Below, one piece after another: positions 38,303 through 46,850 of a stretch of 64,000 bases of DNA. Position 1 is the stretch's first letter, and the number at the start of each line of letters is the position of its first letter. A program made the position numbers and the translations under genes. Under the pieces are notes generated by a model. The model was not told the origin of the DNA. It searched no databases and saw only the letters and a list, made by a program, of their open reading frames with translations. Source of the stretch: Sandarakinorhabdus glacialis (GTDB lineage: Bacteria; Pseudomonadota; Alphaproteobacteria; Sphingomonadales; Sphingomonadaceae); assembly GCF_014643455.1 (NCBI RefSeq), contig NZ_BMJM01000012.1, positions 7,501-71,500 on the forward strand, in the 5' to 3' direction.

Positions 38303-39000
38303 CGCACGTCGCCGAACATGTAGACGCCGCCGTTCACGAAATACCAGCGCGGGTTGACGATGCGGCCGGTCCAGGTCGTGGCGGGAACGGTGGTGGTGAA
38401 GTTGAGCCAGGACGGCGCGGTGCTTTGCGGCGGACGGCTGGTCTGGACGCGGATGTCGGCGGTGCCGGCGGGGCCGCCGATGGTGATGCGTTCCTCGACG
38501 GGCAGGCGGATGGTCGGCAGGCCGGCGGTGACGTCGAGGGCGCGGACCTTGAGCAGGCGATCGGCGGAGGGAATGCGGGTGACACGGATGCCGCGCCAGC
38601 GGACGTCGGGTTGCAGCGAATAGATGTTTATGCGGATTTCATGGCGGCGGCCGGTCGGGGTGAGGACGGCGTTCATGGTGATGTCGGCGGCGATATTGTC
38701 GGCGGTCCCGGTGGCGCGGATGGCGACGGCAGGGAGGGGGCCCATGACCGACAGGGTGATCGATTTGACGCGCAGGTCGATGTCGGGATTGCCTGGCAGG
38801 ACGATGCGGTAGTCGGCGAGGGTGGCGAGATTCTGGTTGATGAAGGCGTTGCTGAAGAAAAAGCGCACGTCATAGCGGCCGGGGCCGGTGGTTTCGAGGA
38901 CGCGGGCGACGCGCTCGGTCTCGGTGATCGCCTGGGCATAGAGTGCGGCCTGGCTGGCGTCGATCTGGCGCTGGGCGCTGATGCAGCCGGGGAGCAGCAA
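38299..39000 (-). CDS. Predicted lipoprotein of unknown function, first gene of the efflux operon
   Basis: About 233 residues with a lipobox-like LLLPGC near the start and a beta-rich mature part (ADYRIVLPGNPDIDLRVKSITLSVMGPLPAV, RHEIRINIYSLQPDVRWRGIRVTRI). I do not recognise the family. The start is problematic: TTG 39000 leaves too short a signal peptide. Upstream in frame lies TTRAFAPVLLTALLLPGC, a good lipoprotein signal, but it contains no ATG or GTG before an in-frame TAG at about 39041. The first codon may be CTG, or the start may be damaged. It overlaps the next gene (ATGA), so it heads the RND operon. Confidence 0.62.
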   Translation of the reverse strand: MLLPGCISAQRQIDASQAALYAQAITETERVARVLETTGPGRYDVRFFFSNAFINQNLATLADYRIVLPGNPDIDLRVKSITLSVMGPLPAVAIRATGTADNIAADITMNAVLTPTGRRHEIRINIYSLQPDVRWRGIRVTRIPSADRLLKVRALDVTAGLPTIRLPVEERITIGGPAGTADIRVQTSRPPQSTAPSWLNFTTTVPATTWTGRIVNPRWYFVNGGVYMFGDVR

Positions 39001-39133
39001 TGCAGTCAGGAGGACCGGGGCGAAGGCGCGCGTTGTTGGTGTCTATAGGGATTGGTTCGGGCGTACCTCGACTTCGCTCGGCGTGAGCGGGTCAGTATCT
39101 TGCTCGGCGTGAGCCGGTGTTGCCGTTCTGGGC

Positions 39134-40489
39134 CTATTTGGTCCTGAGCGGCCGGTCGTCCGAGGCGGCGAGCCAGATGGCGGCGGTCCAGGCGGCGACG
39201 TTCTGATCGAGCTGGGCGCGGTCGACCTTGTCGAGCGTGTCGTCGGGGGTGTGGTGGAGGTCGAAATAGCGGGTGCCGTCCTGCTCGAGATCGAGGATGC
39301 CGACGCCGTTCGGGCGCATCGGGCCGACATCGGGACCGCCGCCCGACTTGTTGTCGCTGGCCGGCGCGATGCCGAGCGGGGCGAGGACGGTGCCGATCTC
39401 GGCGATTAGCGGCAGCCCGGTGTCGGCGACGTTGGAGGCGATGCGCCAGACCCGGTCGGCGCCGAAATCGCTTTCGGCGGCGAGGACGATGTTCTCGGCC
39501 TTGTGCGCCTCGGCATAGGCGCGGCCGCCCCACAGCCCGAACTCCTCGGCGCCCCAGAAAACGACGCGGATGGTGCGGCGCGGTTTCAACCGGGCGGCCT
39601 TGATGGTTTTGGCGGCGGTCAGCGTGATCGCCATGCCGGCGCCGTCGTCGATGGTGCCGGTGCCGAGATCCCAGCTGTCGAGATGGCCGCCAATGACGAT
39701 GACTTCGCCCGACGTGCCGGGAATTTCGCCCGAGACGTTGGCAGATTGGCCGTTGGGGTCGAAGCGCGGCGTGGAGATGAACTTGACCGACACCGGCCCG
39801 AGCTTGACCAGCCGGGCGAGCTGTTCGGCGTCGGGCAGCGACAGCGCCGCCGACGGAATGGCGGCAACGCCCGGCGCGGCGACGGTGCCGCCGGTGTGCG
39901 GGTTGCGGTGGCTGTCGGTGCCGACGCTGCGGATCAGCACGGCGACGGCGCCCTTCGACTGCGCCAGCGCCGGACCGGAGCGGCGCACGGCGCCGTTGCT
40001 GCCATAGGAACTGCCGTCCTGGGTGACCGCCATGCGGTGGTCGATGAAGGCGATCTTGCCAGCGATGCTGCCGGGCGCCGCGTCCTGCAGCGCCTGGTAG
40101 CTGGCGAAATAGGCGATGGGGGCGGTGATGCCCTGCGGCGGCGTCGCGCCGCTGTAGCCGAGCGCGGCGATGGCGAGCTTCTGCGGGTGGCTGCCGACGA
40201 TTTCGGCCGATTCGACGCCGCGTTCCCAGACCGGCAGCGGGAACGGCTCGGTCTTGATATTGACCAGCCCGGCGGCCTTCATCGCGGCGATTGCCCAGTC
40301 GCGGCCGCGTTGTTCGGCGGGGGTGCCGGCGAGGCGCGGGCCGACGCGGGTGGTCAGGTCTTCGAGCAATGGAAAGGCTTCGGAGCGGGCAAGGGCGGTA
40401 TCGCGCAGGGTGGCGGCCTGGGTGAGCCGGTCGGCAGCAAGGACGGGGGTTGCAGTGATCAGGAGGGCGAGCGTTAGGGGGCGAAACAT
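39134..40489 (-). CDS. M28 family zinc aminopeptidase with PA domain
   Basis: A 451-residue exported metallopeptidase resembling carboxypeptidase Q. The signal peptide is MFRPLTLALLITATPVLAA. A protease-associated domain is inserted around residues 130-250. Zinc ligands lie in VIGGHLDSWDLGTGTIDDGAGM, FWGAEEFGLWGG, ESDFGADRV and the late HHTPDDTLD. ATG 40489 has AAGGACGCC upstream. It probably trims peptides in the periplasm. It is upstream of and co-directional with the efflux operon, separated by about 130 bp containing a duplicated GCTCGGCGTGAGC motif. Confidence 0.94.
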   Translation of the reverse strand: MFRPLTLALLITATPVLAADRLTQAATLRDTALARSEAFPLLEDLTTRVGPRLAGTPAEQRGRDWAIAAMKAAGLVNIKTEPFPLPVWERGVESAEIVGSHPQKLAIAALGYSGATPPQGITAPIAYFASYQALQDAAPGSIAGKIAFIDHRMAVTQDGSSYGSNGAVRRSGPALAQSKGAVAVLIRSVGTDSHRNPHTGGTVAAPGVAAIPSAALSLPDAEQLARLVKLGPVSVKFISTPRFDPNGQSANVSGEIPGTSGEVIVIGGHLDSWDLGTGTIDDGAGMAITLTAAKTIKAARLKPRRTIRVVFWGAEEFGLWGGRAYAEAHKAENIVLAAESDFGADRVWRIASNVADTGLPLIAEIGTVLAPLGIAPASDNKSGGGPDVGPMRPNGVGILDLEQDGTRYFDLHHTPDDTLDKVDRAQLDQNVAAWTAAIWLAASDDRPLRTK

Positions 40490-40618
40490 GAGGCGTCCTT
40501 TGCAGCTGTTACGGCAGAGGCATAATGGTTGGGGCGGGCGGTGCAAGGGGGGCGTGCAAGTGGCGCTTGACACGGGCGGCGAGGTGACGCCGATGGCGGT
40601 CATGAGGGCGGAACGATC

Positions 40619-41557
40619 ATGGTGAGCCAGCGCCGGGCCCGCGCCGTGACGGCGCTGCGCAGCGCGCTCGAGGCGTCGCTGCTGCAATGGTCGATCGTGG
40701 CGACGGTGTTCGTCGCTGCCGCCGGGGTGATCATCGGCCTGCTGGCCGGATCGATGTCGATCGTTTTCGACGGGCTATTCTCGGTTGTCGACGCGGCCGT
40801 CACCGTGCTGACCTTGATTGTCGCGCGGCTGCTCGCCAGCGAGGGCAACCACCGGTTCCAGTACGGCTACTGGCACCTTGAACCGCTGGTGATGGCGCTC
40901 AATTCGTCGATCCTGATCTTTGTCTGCGGCTATGCCTTTCTGAACGCCGTGATGGGCCTGATGTCGGGCGGACAGACGCCGGCGTTTGGCATCGGCATCG
41001 TCTATGCCGTCGTCGTCGGTGCCAGCTGTTTCTTCATGGTGTTCTATTTGAAGGCGCGCAACGAGCGTATCGAATCCGAGCTGATCGGGCTCGAGATCCA
41101 GGGCTGGCTGATGGCGGGGGTGATCACGCTGGCGCTGCTGCTGGCGTTTTGCGGCGGGCTGCTGCTGAAGGGCACGCCGTGGCAATGGGTGGTGCCGTAT
41201 GTCGATCCGGCGGTGCTGGCGCTGCTGGCGCCGGTGTTGCTGCTGGCGCCGCTGCAGACAGCGCGGCAGGCTTTTGGCGAGATCTTCCTGATCACCTCGA
41301 AGGCGGTGCATATCGAGATCAAGGACGCGGTGGCGGCGGTATTGGCGCGGCACGGCTTTCATGATTTCCAGAGCTATGCCGTCGAAGTCGGGCGGGCGCG
41401 CTTCATCGAGGTGTCGATACTGGTGCCGCCCGACATGCCGGCGCGGCCGGTGGCGGAATTCGACGAGATCCGGCACGAGGTCGGCAATGCGCTGGGCGGC
41501 ATCGGGCCGGAACTGTGGCTGACGATCATGTTCACTGGCGATCCGGAGTTGGTCTGA
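40619..41557 (+). CDS. Cation diffusion facilitator family transporter
   Basis: A 312-residue CDF transporter with six predicted membrane helices. The first metal-site region reads GLLAGSMSIVFDGLFSVVDAAVTVLTLIVARLLASEGNHRFQYGYWHLEPL. Here the usual HxxxD of helix 2 is replaced by FDGLFSVVD, and the later HxxxD by a neutral stretch. The cytosolic C-terminal domain is VAAVLARHGFHDFQSYAVEVGRARFIEVSI. It is expected to export divalent cations in exchange for protons; the metal is unknown. Its stop overlaps the next ATG (TGATG). Confidence 0.88.
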   Translation: MVSQRRARAVTALRSALEASLLQWSIVATVFVAAAGVIIGLLAGSMSIVFDGLFSVVDAAVTVLTLIVARLLASEGNHRFQYGYWHLEPLVMALNSSILIFVCGYAFLNAVMGLMSGGQTPAFGIGIVYAVVVGASCFFMVFYLKARNERIESELIGLEIQGWLMAGVITLALLLAFCGGLLLKGTPWQWVVPYVDPAVLALLAPVLLLAPLQTARQAFGEIFLITSKAVHIEIKDAVAAVLARHGFHDFQSYAVEVGRARFIEVSILVPPDMPARPVAEFDEIRHEVGNALGGIGPELWLTIMFTGDPELV

Positions 41558-42186
41558 TGCGGGTTTTTATCGCGCTGGTCGCGGTGGCGATGGCGGGGCC
41601 CGCATCAACGATGGCGGTACCCGCACGGGCGCAGGCCAGTCCATGCGCCGGGCTGCCGGAAAAGGGACTGGTGGCGCAGCGCGGTGTGGCGGTGACGGTT
41701 CCGGCGAAGCCGACAGCGGCGCGCGGCTGGCGCTGCGAGGCGGGCGACCGGCTCGAGATGCGCGGGCGGATGCCGATGTGCACGGGGAGCGCGCTGGCGG
41801 CGGTGACGGGCAACCCGCAGGCCGTGTGTTACGCGGCGCTGGCGCTGGGGCCGCTGGCACCGGTGGCGGCGCACAAGCGGCCGACGCGGAGCTGTGTGGT
41901 GCGCCGGGAAAGCGCCCTGTTGCGGCTATACGGCGACGGCGCCGGGTGGAGCGATGCGGTCGTCAGCGTGGTGCCGGCGGCTGGGGTGACGATCGTGCCG
42001 CTGGGCGAGGAGCCGGCTGAAAATGCCGTGGTGCAGGGGTGTTTTGCCTGGAATTGCCGGCTGGTGAAGCTGGCGATCGGCGCGGCGGCGGCGGGCAAGG
42101 TCGAGGTCCGGGTGGCGGTGCCGGGGCGGGAGATTGCAGTGCCGCTGGTGCTGGTGGCGGGGTGCGGGGATGCGGCGCTGCAGTAA
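41557..42186 (+). CDS. Secreted cysteine-containing protein of unknown function
   Basis: A 209-residue exported protein. Signal peptide MRVFIALVAVAMAGPASTMAVPARAQA is followed by a mature part with about nine cysteines (SPCAGL, WRCEAGD, MCTGS, VCYAAL, SCVVRR, GCFAWNCRL, GCGDA), suggesting several disulphides. No family is recognised. It is translationally coupled to the CDF transporter, so a link to metal handling is possible but unproven. Confidence 0.72.
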   Translation: MRVFIALVAVAMAGPASTMAVPARAQASPCAGLPEKGLVAQRGVAVTVPAKPTAARGWRCEAGDRLEMRGRMPMCTGSALAAVTGNPQAVCYAALALGPLAPVAAHKRPTRSCVVRRESALLRLYGDGAGWSDAVVSVVPAAGVTIVPLGEEPAENAVVQGCFAWNCRLVKLAIGAAAAGKVEVRVAVPGREIAVPLVLVAGCGDAALQ

Positions 42187-42187
42187 C

Positions 42188-42256
42188 GGACCCTCACCCG
42201 GGCCGGCGTGAAGGCGCCGTCTCTCGCCTCTCCTCGAACGGGAGAGGGGTAGGACG
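42188..42256. repeat. Intergenic repeat family A, copy 5 (inverted)
   Basis: CCCTCACCCGGGCCGG then GGCGCCGTCTCTCGCCTCTCCTCGAACGGGAGAGG, the reverse orientation of copies 1 to 3. Between the secreted-protein gene and ettA. Confidence 0.82.
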
Positions 42257-42342
42257 CGACGCGCCATTTGAACTGGCCCGGTCAATCGGCTAGACCGCGC
42301 CGACACGCCCTGTCCCCTGCATTTTTCGAAAGCCTTGCCGCC

Positions 42343-44022
42343 GTGGCCTATCAATACGCCTATGTCATGAAGGGTCTGTCGAAGACCTATCCGGGTGCGC
42401 CCAAGCCGGCGTTCAAGGACATCACGCTGAGCTTCCTGCCCGGCGCCAAGATCGCCATCATCGGGCCGAACGGCGCCGGCAAGTCGACGTTGATGAAGGT
42501 CATCGCCGGCATCGACAAGGAATATATCGGCGAAGCCTGGGCCGCCGAAGGGGTCACCGTCGGCTATCTGCCGCAGGAGCCGCACCTCGACCCGACCAAG
42601 GACGTGCGCGGCAATGTCATGGACGGCGTCCGTCCGGTCGCCGACCTCGTCGAGCGCTTCAACGCGATCTCGGCGGAGATGGCCGACCCGAAGGACGACA
42701 CCGATTTCGACAAGCTGCTCGAGGAAATGGGCACGCTGCAGGAAAAGATCGACGCGGTCGATGGCTGGACGCTCGACAACCAGCTCGAGATCGCCATGGA
42801 CGCGCTGCGCTGCCCGCCGGGCGATGCGAGCGTCGACAATCTGTCGGGCGGTGAAAAGCGCCGCGTCGCGCTGTGCAAGCTGCTGCTCGAAAAGCCCGGC
42901 ATCCTGCTGCTCGATGAGCCGACCAACCATCTGGATGCCGAAAGCGTCCAGTGGCTCGAGAACCATCTGAAGGAATACAAGGGGATGGCCATCATGGTCA
43001 CCCATGATCGCTACTTCCTCGACAATGTCGTGAAGTGGGTGCTCGAGCTCGATCGCGGCCAGGCGATCCCGTTCGAGGGCAATTATTCGGATTGGCTCGA
43101 AGCCAAGGCGAAGCGAATGGACCAGGAGGATCGCGAGGACAAGAGCCGCCAAAAGGCGATCACCGACGAGCTGCAATGGATCCGGTCGTCGGCCAAGGCG
43201 CGGCAGACCAAGTCCAAGGCGCGTATCAAGGCGTTCGACGAACTTGTCGAAAAACAGGCCAATCGCCGGCTCGGCAGCGCGCAGATCCTCATCCAGATCC
43301 CAGAGCGGCTGGGCAATACCGTCATCGAGGCGAACAACCTCACCAAGTCGTACGGCGACAAGCTGCTGTTCGAGAATTTGTCGTTCAGCCTGCCGCCGGG
43401 CGGCATCGTCGGCATCATCGGGCCGAACGGCGCCGGCAAGACGACGCTGTTCCGGATGATCACCGGACAGGAAACCCCCGACAGCGGCAGCATCCGCGTC
43501 GGCGACACCGTCAAGCTGGCCTATGTCGATCAGAGCCGCGATGCGCTGGCGGGCGACAAGAACGTCTGGGAGGAGATTTCCCAGGGCAACGAGAAATTCT
43601 ACTTCGGCAAGAACGAGGTGCTGACGCGCGCCTATGTCGGGGCGTTCAACTTCAAGGGCGCCGACCAGCAGAAGAAGGTCGGCCAGCTTTCGGGCGGTGA
43701 GCGCAACCGCGTCCACATGGCCAAGATGCTGGTCAAGGGCGGCAACGTGCTGCTGCTCGATGAGCCGACCAACGATCTCGACGTCGAGACGCTGCGGGCG
43801 CTTGAGGAAGCGCTCGAATCGTTTGCCGGGTGTGCGGTGGTGATCAGCCATGATCGCTTCTTCCTCGATCGGCTGGCGACGCATATCCTGGCATTCGAGG
43901 GCGATAGCCATGTCGAATGGTTCGAGGGGAACTTCGAGGCTTATGAGGAAGACAAAAGGCGGCGGTTGGGAGATGCGGCGGATCGGCCGCATGCGCTGAC
44001 GTACAAGAAGCTGACCCGCTAG
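42343..44022 (+). CDS. ettA: Energy-dependent translational throttle protein EttA
   Basis: A 559-residue ABC-F protein acting on ribosomes. Two ATPase domains are present. Walker A motifs are GPNGAGKST (domain 1) and GPNGAGKTT (domain 2), signatures are LSGGEKRRVALCKLLLEKP and LSGGERNRVHMAKMLVKGG, and Walker B motifs are ILLLDEPTNHLD and VLLLDEPTNDLD. The linker with RQTKSKARIKAFDEL and the arm region are as in EttA. Start GTG 42343 (VAYQYAYVMKGLSK) matches the family. The frame is open to 42268, but that part is not conserved. Confidence 0.96.
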   Translation: MAYQYAYVMKGLSKTYPGAPKPAFKDITLSFLPGAKIAIIGPNGAGKSTLMKVIAGIDKEYIGEAWAAEGVTVGYLPQEPHLDPTKDVRGNVMDGVRPVADLVERFNAISAEMADPKDDTDFDKLLEEMGTLQEKIDAVDGWTLDNQLEIAMDALRCPPGDASVDNLSGGEKRRVALCKLLLEKPGILLLDEPTNHLDAESVQWLENHLKEYKGMAIMVTHDRYFLDNVVKWVLELDRGQAIPFEGNYSDWLEAKAKRMDQEDREDKSRQKAITDELQWIRSSAKARQTKSKARIKAFDELVEKQANRRLGSAQILIQIPERLGNTVIEANNLTKSYGDKLLFENLSFSLPPGGIVGIIGPNGAGKTTLFRMITGQETPDSGSIRVGDTVKLAYVDQSRDALAGDKNVWEEISQGNEKFYFGKNEVLTRAYVGAFNFKGADQQKKVGQLSGGERNRVHMAKMLVKGGNVLLLDEPTNDLDVETLRALEEALESFAGCAVVISHDRFFLDRLATHILAFEGDSHVEWFEGNFEAYEEDKRRRLGDAADRPHALTYKKLTR

Positions 44023-44030
44023 CGTCGATG

Positions 44031-44067
44031 AGCGGGCGATGGGCCCCCGCCTTCGCGGGGGTGACGG
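44031..44067. repeat. Intergenic repeat family C, copy 2
   Basis: ATGGGCCCCCGCCTTCGCGGGGGTGACGG, a hairpin with arms CCCCCGC/GCGGGGG. Placed between convergent ettA and the PNPOx-like gene, where it may serve as a terminator. Confidence 0.8.
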
Positions 44068-44091
44068 TGTTGAGTGGGGCAGTTCGGAGTT

Positions 44092-44679
44092 TTACGGCAC
44101 GAGCCACTCGCCGAGCCAATTGTCCGCCCGCCGGAACACCGCCCGTCGATGCCCGCTCCGCGCCAAGTGGAGCCAGTCGATTTTGGTGATTTCGACGAGA
44201 ACCAACGCGAAGTTCTGGCGGGCTGGGACAAGCTCGGCTTCGGTCGGGGCTCGGCTGTCGAGGGTTGGGGGGAGGCCGGAGGCTGGGGCGGGTAGGACTG
44301 TGCCGGGGGCGTTTTCGGCGAGGTAGGCACGGCGGCTGAAGGGGGTGGCGGCGGCCCAGATTTCATCGGCTTGGACGATGCTGGTTTGAATGCGGGCGAT
44401 GCCGGCAATCCGCAGCTGGATCGCCTCTGCGGGATGCCAGGCGAGGATGTGGACGGGCGCGCCGTCGAGCACCGCGACCTTTGGCGAGCGTGCGTCGGTG
44501 TGAAAGCGCAGGCTGGCGCTGGCGCGATCGGCGGCGCGGAGGACGAGGATGCGGCTGTCGGGACGGCCCTTTGTGTCGATGTTGCTAAGCGATGGGGTGT
44601 GGACCGGGCTGTCGGGGTCGGCGGCGCCCTGGGCAAGCACGCGCCAGGCGGAATCAAGGGCGCTATCCAGTTCGGTCAT
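44092..44679 (-). CDS. Pyridoxamine 5'-phosphate oxidase-like FMN-binding protein
   Basis: A 195-residue split-barrel flavoprotein. Typical segments are PSLSNIDTKGRPDSRILVLRAAD, LRFHTDARSPKVAVL and WLHLARSGHRRAVFRR. The phosphate-binding FHTDARSPK and C-terminal HLARSGHRRA fit the FMN-binding family. It lacks the full PdxH substrate signature, so it is probably a general flavin-binding oxidase-like protein rather than PdxH itself. Divergent from the serine hydrolase. Confidence 0.87.
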   Translation of the reverse strand: MTELDSALDSAWRVLAQGAADPDSPVHTPSLSNIDTKGRPDSRILVLRAADRASASLRFHTDARSPKVAVLDGAPVHILAWHPAEAIQLRIAGIARIQTSIVQADEIWAAATPFSRRAYLAENAPGTVLPAPASGLPPTLDSRAPTEAELVPARQNFALVLVEITKIDWLHLARSGHRRAVFRRADNWLGEWLVP

Positions 44680-44767
44680 GGTCGGTTGGCCCTGTTACTA
44701 TGCATGAGATTGCCGCATGGCGCTCGCGACACTAGGCTGTCCCGGCAATTCGGGGGAGTGACATTCG

Positions 44768-46057
44768 ATGCGGATTTTGGTGGCGCTGGCGGTACTATTG
44801 GCAGGGACGGCGGCGATGGCACAGGACAAGACGCCTTTGAATGCGGCGGACAGCGATCCGGTCAGGCTGGGGTGGATGCAGGGGTTTCCGCCGGCGGCCG
44901 ATAAACAGGTGCGCTGGGACAATTCGAGCATGTGGGCGTTCCCGAAAACGCGCTGGAGTTTTTCGCATTGGCGCGAGTTGATGCCGTCGACGGCGGTGCG
45001 GCGGTCGGGGCCGATCTCGGTATTTCCGCGCGCCGAGCGGCGCGATATCGATGCGATCACGCTGGTGCCGCTGGGGGCGACGACGCCGATGACCTGGGAA
45101 CAGTCGCTGGCGGCGAATTACACCGATGGCATCGTCGTGCTCCACAAGGGACGCATTGTTTATGAACGCTATTTCGGTGCGCTGAAGCCCGATGGGCTGC
45201 ACATCGCGTTTTCGGTGACGAAAAGCTTTGTCGGCACGCTGGCGGAGATATTGATCGCCGAGGGCAAGCTCGACCCGCAGCGGACGATGGCGTCGTACGT
45301 GCCCGAACTGGCGGGCAGCGGTTTTGGCGATGCGACGGTGCGCCAGGTGATGGACATGCGCACCGGCATTGCCTTCGACGAGGCTTATGGGGGCATCGAC
45401 GGCGACGTTTTCCGGATGAGCCTGGCGATGGGCGGGGTGCCACGGCCCAAGGATTATGCCGGGCCGGACGGGATTTTCGCCAATGTCGCGTCGCTGAAGA
45501 AGGCCGGCGCGCATGGCGGTGACTGGGTCTATCGCACCCCGAATACCGATGCGCTGGCGTGGGTGCTCGAGCAGGTGGCCGGGCAGTCGATCGCGGCGCA
45601 GATCGAGGCGCGGTTCTGGTCGAAGCTGGGTATGGAGCAGGACGCCAGCCTGCAGGTCGATCCGGTCGGGACGGGCTTTACCGGCGGCGGATTTTCGCCG
45701 GCGCTGCGCGACATGGCGCGGTTCGGCGAGATGCTGCGGCTGGGCGGCCGTTGGCAGGGCGCCGAGATCATCCCGGCGGCGGCGATGGCGGCAATCCGCA
45801 AGGGCGGCGATGCGCCGGCGTTCGTCGCGGCGAAATATCCGGGGCTGGCCGGCGGCAGCTATGCCAGCCAATGGTGGCACCGTGCCGGCGGGCAGTTCAT
45901 GGCGGTCGGCATCCACGGGCAGGGGATCTACATCGATCCCAAGGCCGAAATGGTGATCGCGCGGTTCGGCTCGCATCCGGTAGCGACCAACCGGGTGATC
46001 AATGTGACGACATTGCCGGCGTATGACGCGCTGGCGGCGCATTTGTCGGGGCGGTAG
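44768..46057 (+). CDS. Exported serine hydrolase, beta-lactamase class C fold
   Basis: A 429-residue protein with signal peptide MRILVALAVLLAGTAAMAQ. The class C/esterase nucleophile motif SxxK is SVTKSF (about residue 150), and the Tyr motif lies in VYRTPNTDALAWVLE. The C-terminal HGQGIYIDP resembles the KTG-equivalent of NylB-type (6-aminohexanoate oligomer) hydrolases. Members hydrolyse esters or amides rather than true beta-lactams; the substrate is unknown. A family B palindrome follows the stop. Confidence 0.88.
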   Translation: MRILVALAVLLAGTAAMAQDKTPLNAADSDPVRLGWMQGFPPAADKQVRWDNSSMWAFPKTRWSFSHWRELMPSTAVRRSGPISVFPRAERRDIDAITLVPLGATTPMTWEQSLAANYTDGIVVLHKGRIVYERYFGALKPDGLHIAFSVTKSFVGTLAEILIAEGKLDPQRTMASYVPELAGSGFGDATVRQVMDMRTGIAFDEAYGGIDGDVFRMSLAMGGVPRPKDYAGPDGIFANVASLKKAGAHGGDWVYRTPNTDALAWVLEQVAGQSIAAQIEARFWSKLGMEQDASLQVDPVGTGFTGGGFSPALRDMARFGEMLRLGGRWQGAEIIPAAAMAAIRKGGDAPAFVAAKYPGLAGGSYASQWWHRAGGQFMAVGIHGQGIYIDPKAEMVIARFGSHPVATNRVINVTTLPAYDALAAHLSGR

Positions 46058-46064
46058 AGTTTGC

Positions 46065-46093
46065 TGTCATCCGGGGTCAACCCCGGGATGACA
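46065..46093. repeat. Intergenic repeat family B, copy 2
   Basis: TGTCATCCGGGGTCAACCCCGGGATGACA is an almost perfect 29-bp hairpin between two convergent genes. It may act as a bidirectional terminator, though no T run follows. Confidence 0.85.
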
Positions 46094-46099
46094 ATGTCG

Positions 46100-46762
46100 T
46101 CAGGACAGCGCCAGCAGCCAGCCGCGGACGGTATCGAGGTCGGGTGCGACGGCGAGGGTAAGTTCGCGCATCTCGGCGGTTTCGGGCAGCAGGTCGGGGA
46201 TCATGATGACGGGAACCCCGGCGGCATGGGCGGCGCGGACGCCGTTGTAGGAATCCTCGAGCGCCAGGCAGGCGGCGGGGGCGAAGCCGAACGCGGCAGC
46301 GGCTGCGAGGTAGAGGTCGGGATAGGGTTTGCCGCGAGCGACGTCGTCGCGGGTCAGGATATGGTCGAAGGCGCCGACCAGGCCGGTGTGGGTGAGGAAG
46401 GACGTCGCTTTTTCGCGGCCGGTCGAAGTGGCGATGGCGCAGGGGATGCCGAGTGCGGCGACGGCTTCGGTAATGGCGCGGGCGCCCGGGCGCAGCGGCC
46501 GGGCATGGCCATACCGGCTGTCGTTGAGGGCGCGCTGGCGAGTCCGCATCAGGTCATAGTCGAAACCGGATCCGAAGATGCCGGTCAATGTGGCACGATT
46601 GCCGTCGTCGGGCACGCCGATGAGGCGCTCGAAAATCGCCTCGGTGACCGGGTAGCCCATGGCTGTCGAGACCTCGATCATCGAGGCCCGGCTGATGCGT
46701 TCGGTATCGAGCAGCAGCCCATCCATGTCGAACAGGACGGCGGCGGGGCGGGTGAGGATCAT
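46100..46762 (-). CDS. HAD-superfamily phosphatase, beta-phosphoglucomutase-like
   Basis: A 220-residue hydrolase. HAD motif I is AVLFDMDGLLLDTE with the nucleophile Asp, motif II CAIATSTGREKA, motif III Lys in ARGKPYPDLYLAAA, and motif IV LEDSYNGVRAAHAAG. The helical cap between residues 15 and 85 is of the subfamily IA type. The substrate is probably a sugar phosphate or phosphoglycolate-like compound. Confidence 0.92.
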   Translation of the reverse strand: MILTRPAAVLFDMDGLLLDTERISRASMIEVSTAMGYPVTEAIFERLIGVPDDGNRATLTGIFGSGFDYDLMRTRQRALNDSRYGHARPLRPGARAITEAVAALGIPCAIATSTGREKATSFLTHTGLVGAFDHILTRDDVARGKPYPDLYLAAAAAFGFAPAACLALEDSYNGVRAAHAAGVPVIMIPDLLPETAEMRELTLAVAPDLDTVRGWLLALS

Positions 46763-46850
46763 GCCGCGAGGGATGGCGGGGGAGGGTGGGTGGTGTCAAC
46801 AATGGGCGCTTGTCCACCCATGACGAAGGTTTTTCGGCGACGGACCGGCT

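Noticed and set aside
41926-43992. Minus-strand open frame of 688 codons
   Set aside because: Antisense to ettA; its His/Arg/Asp-rich text has no family signature.
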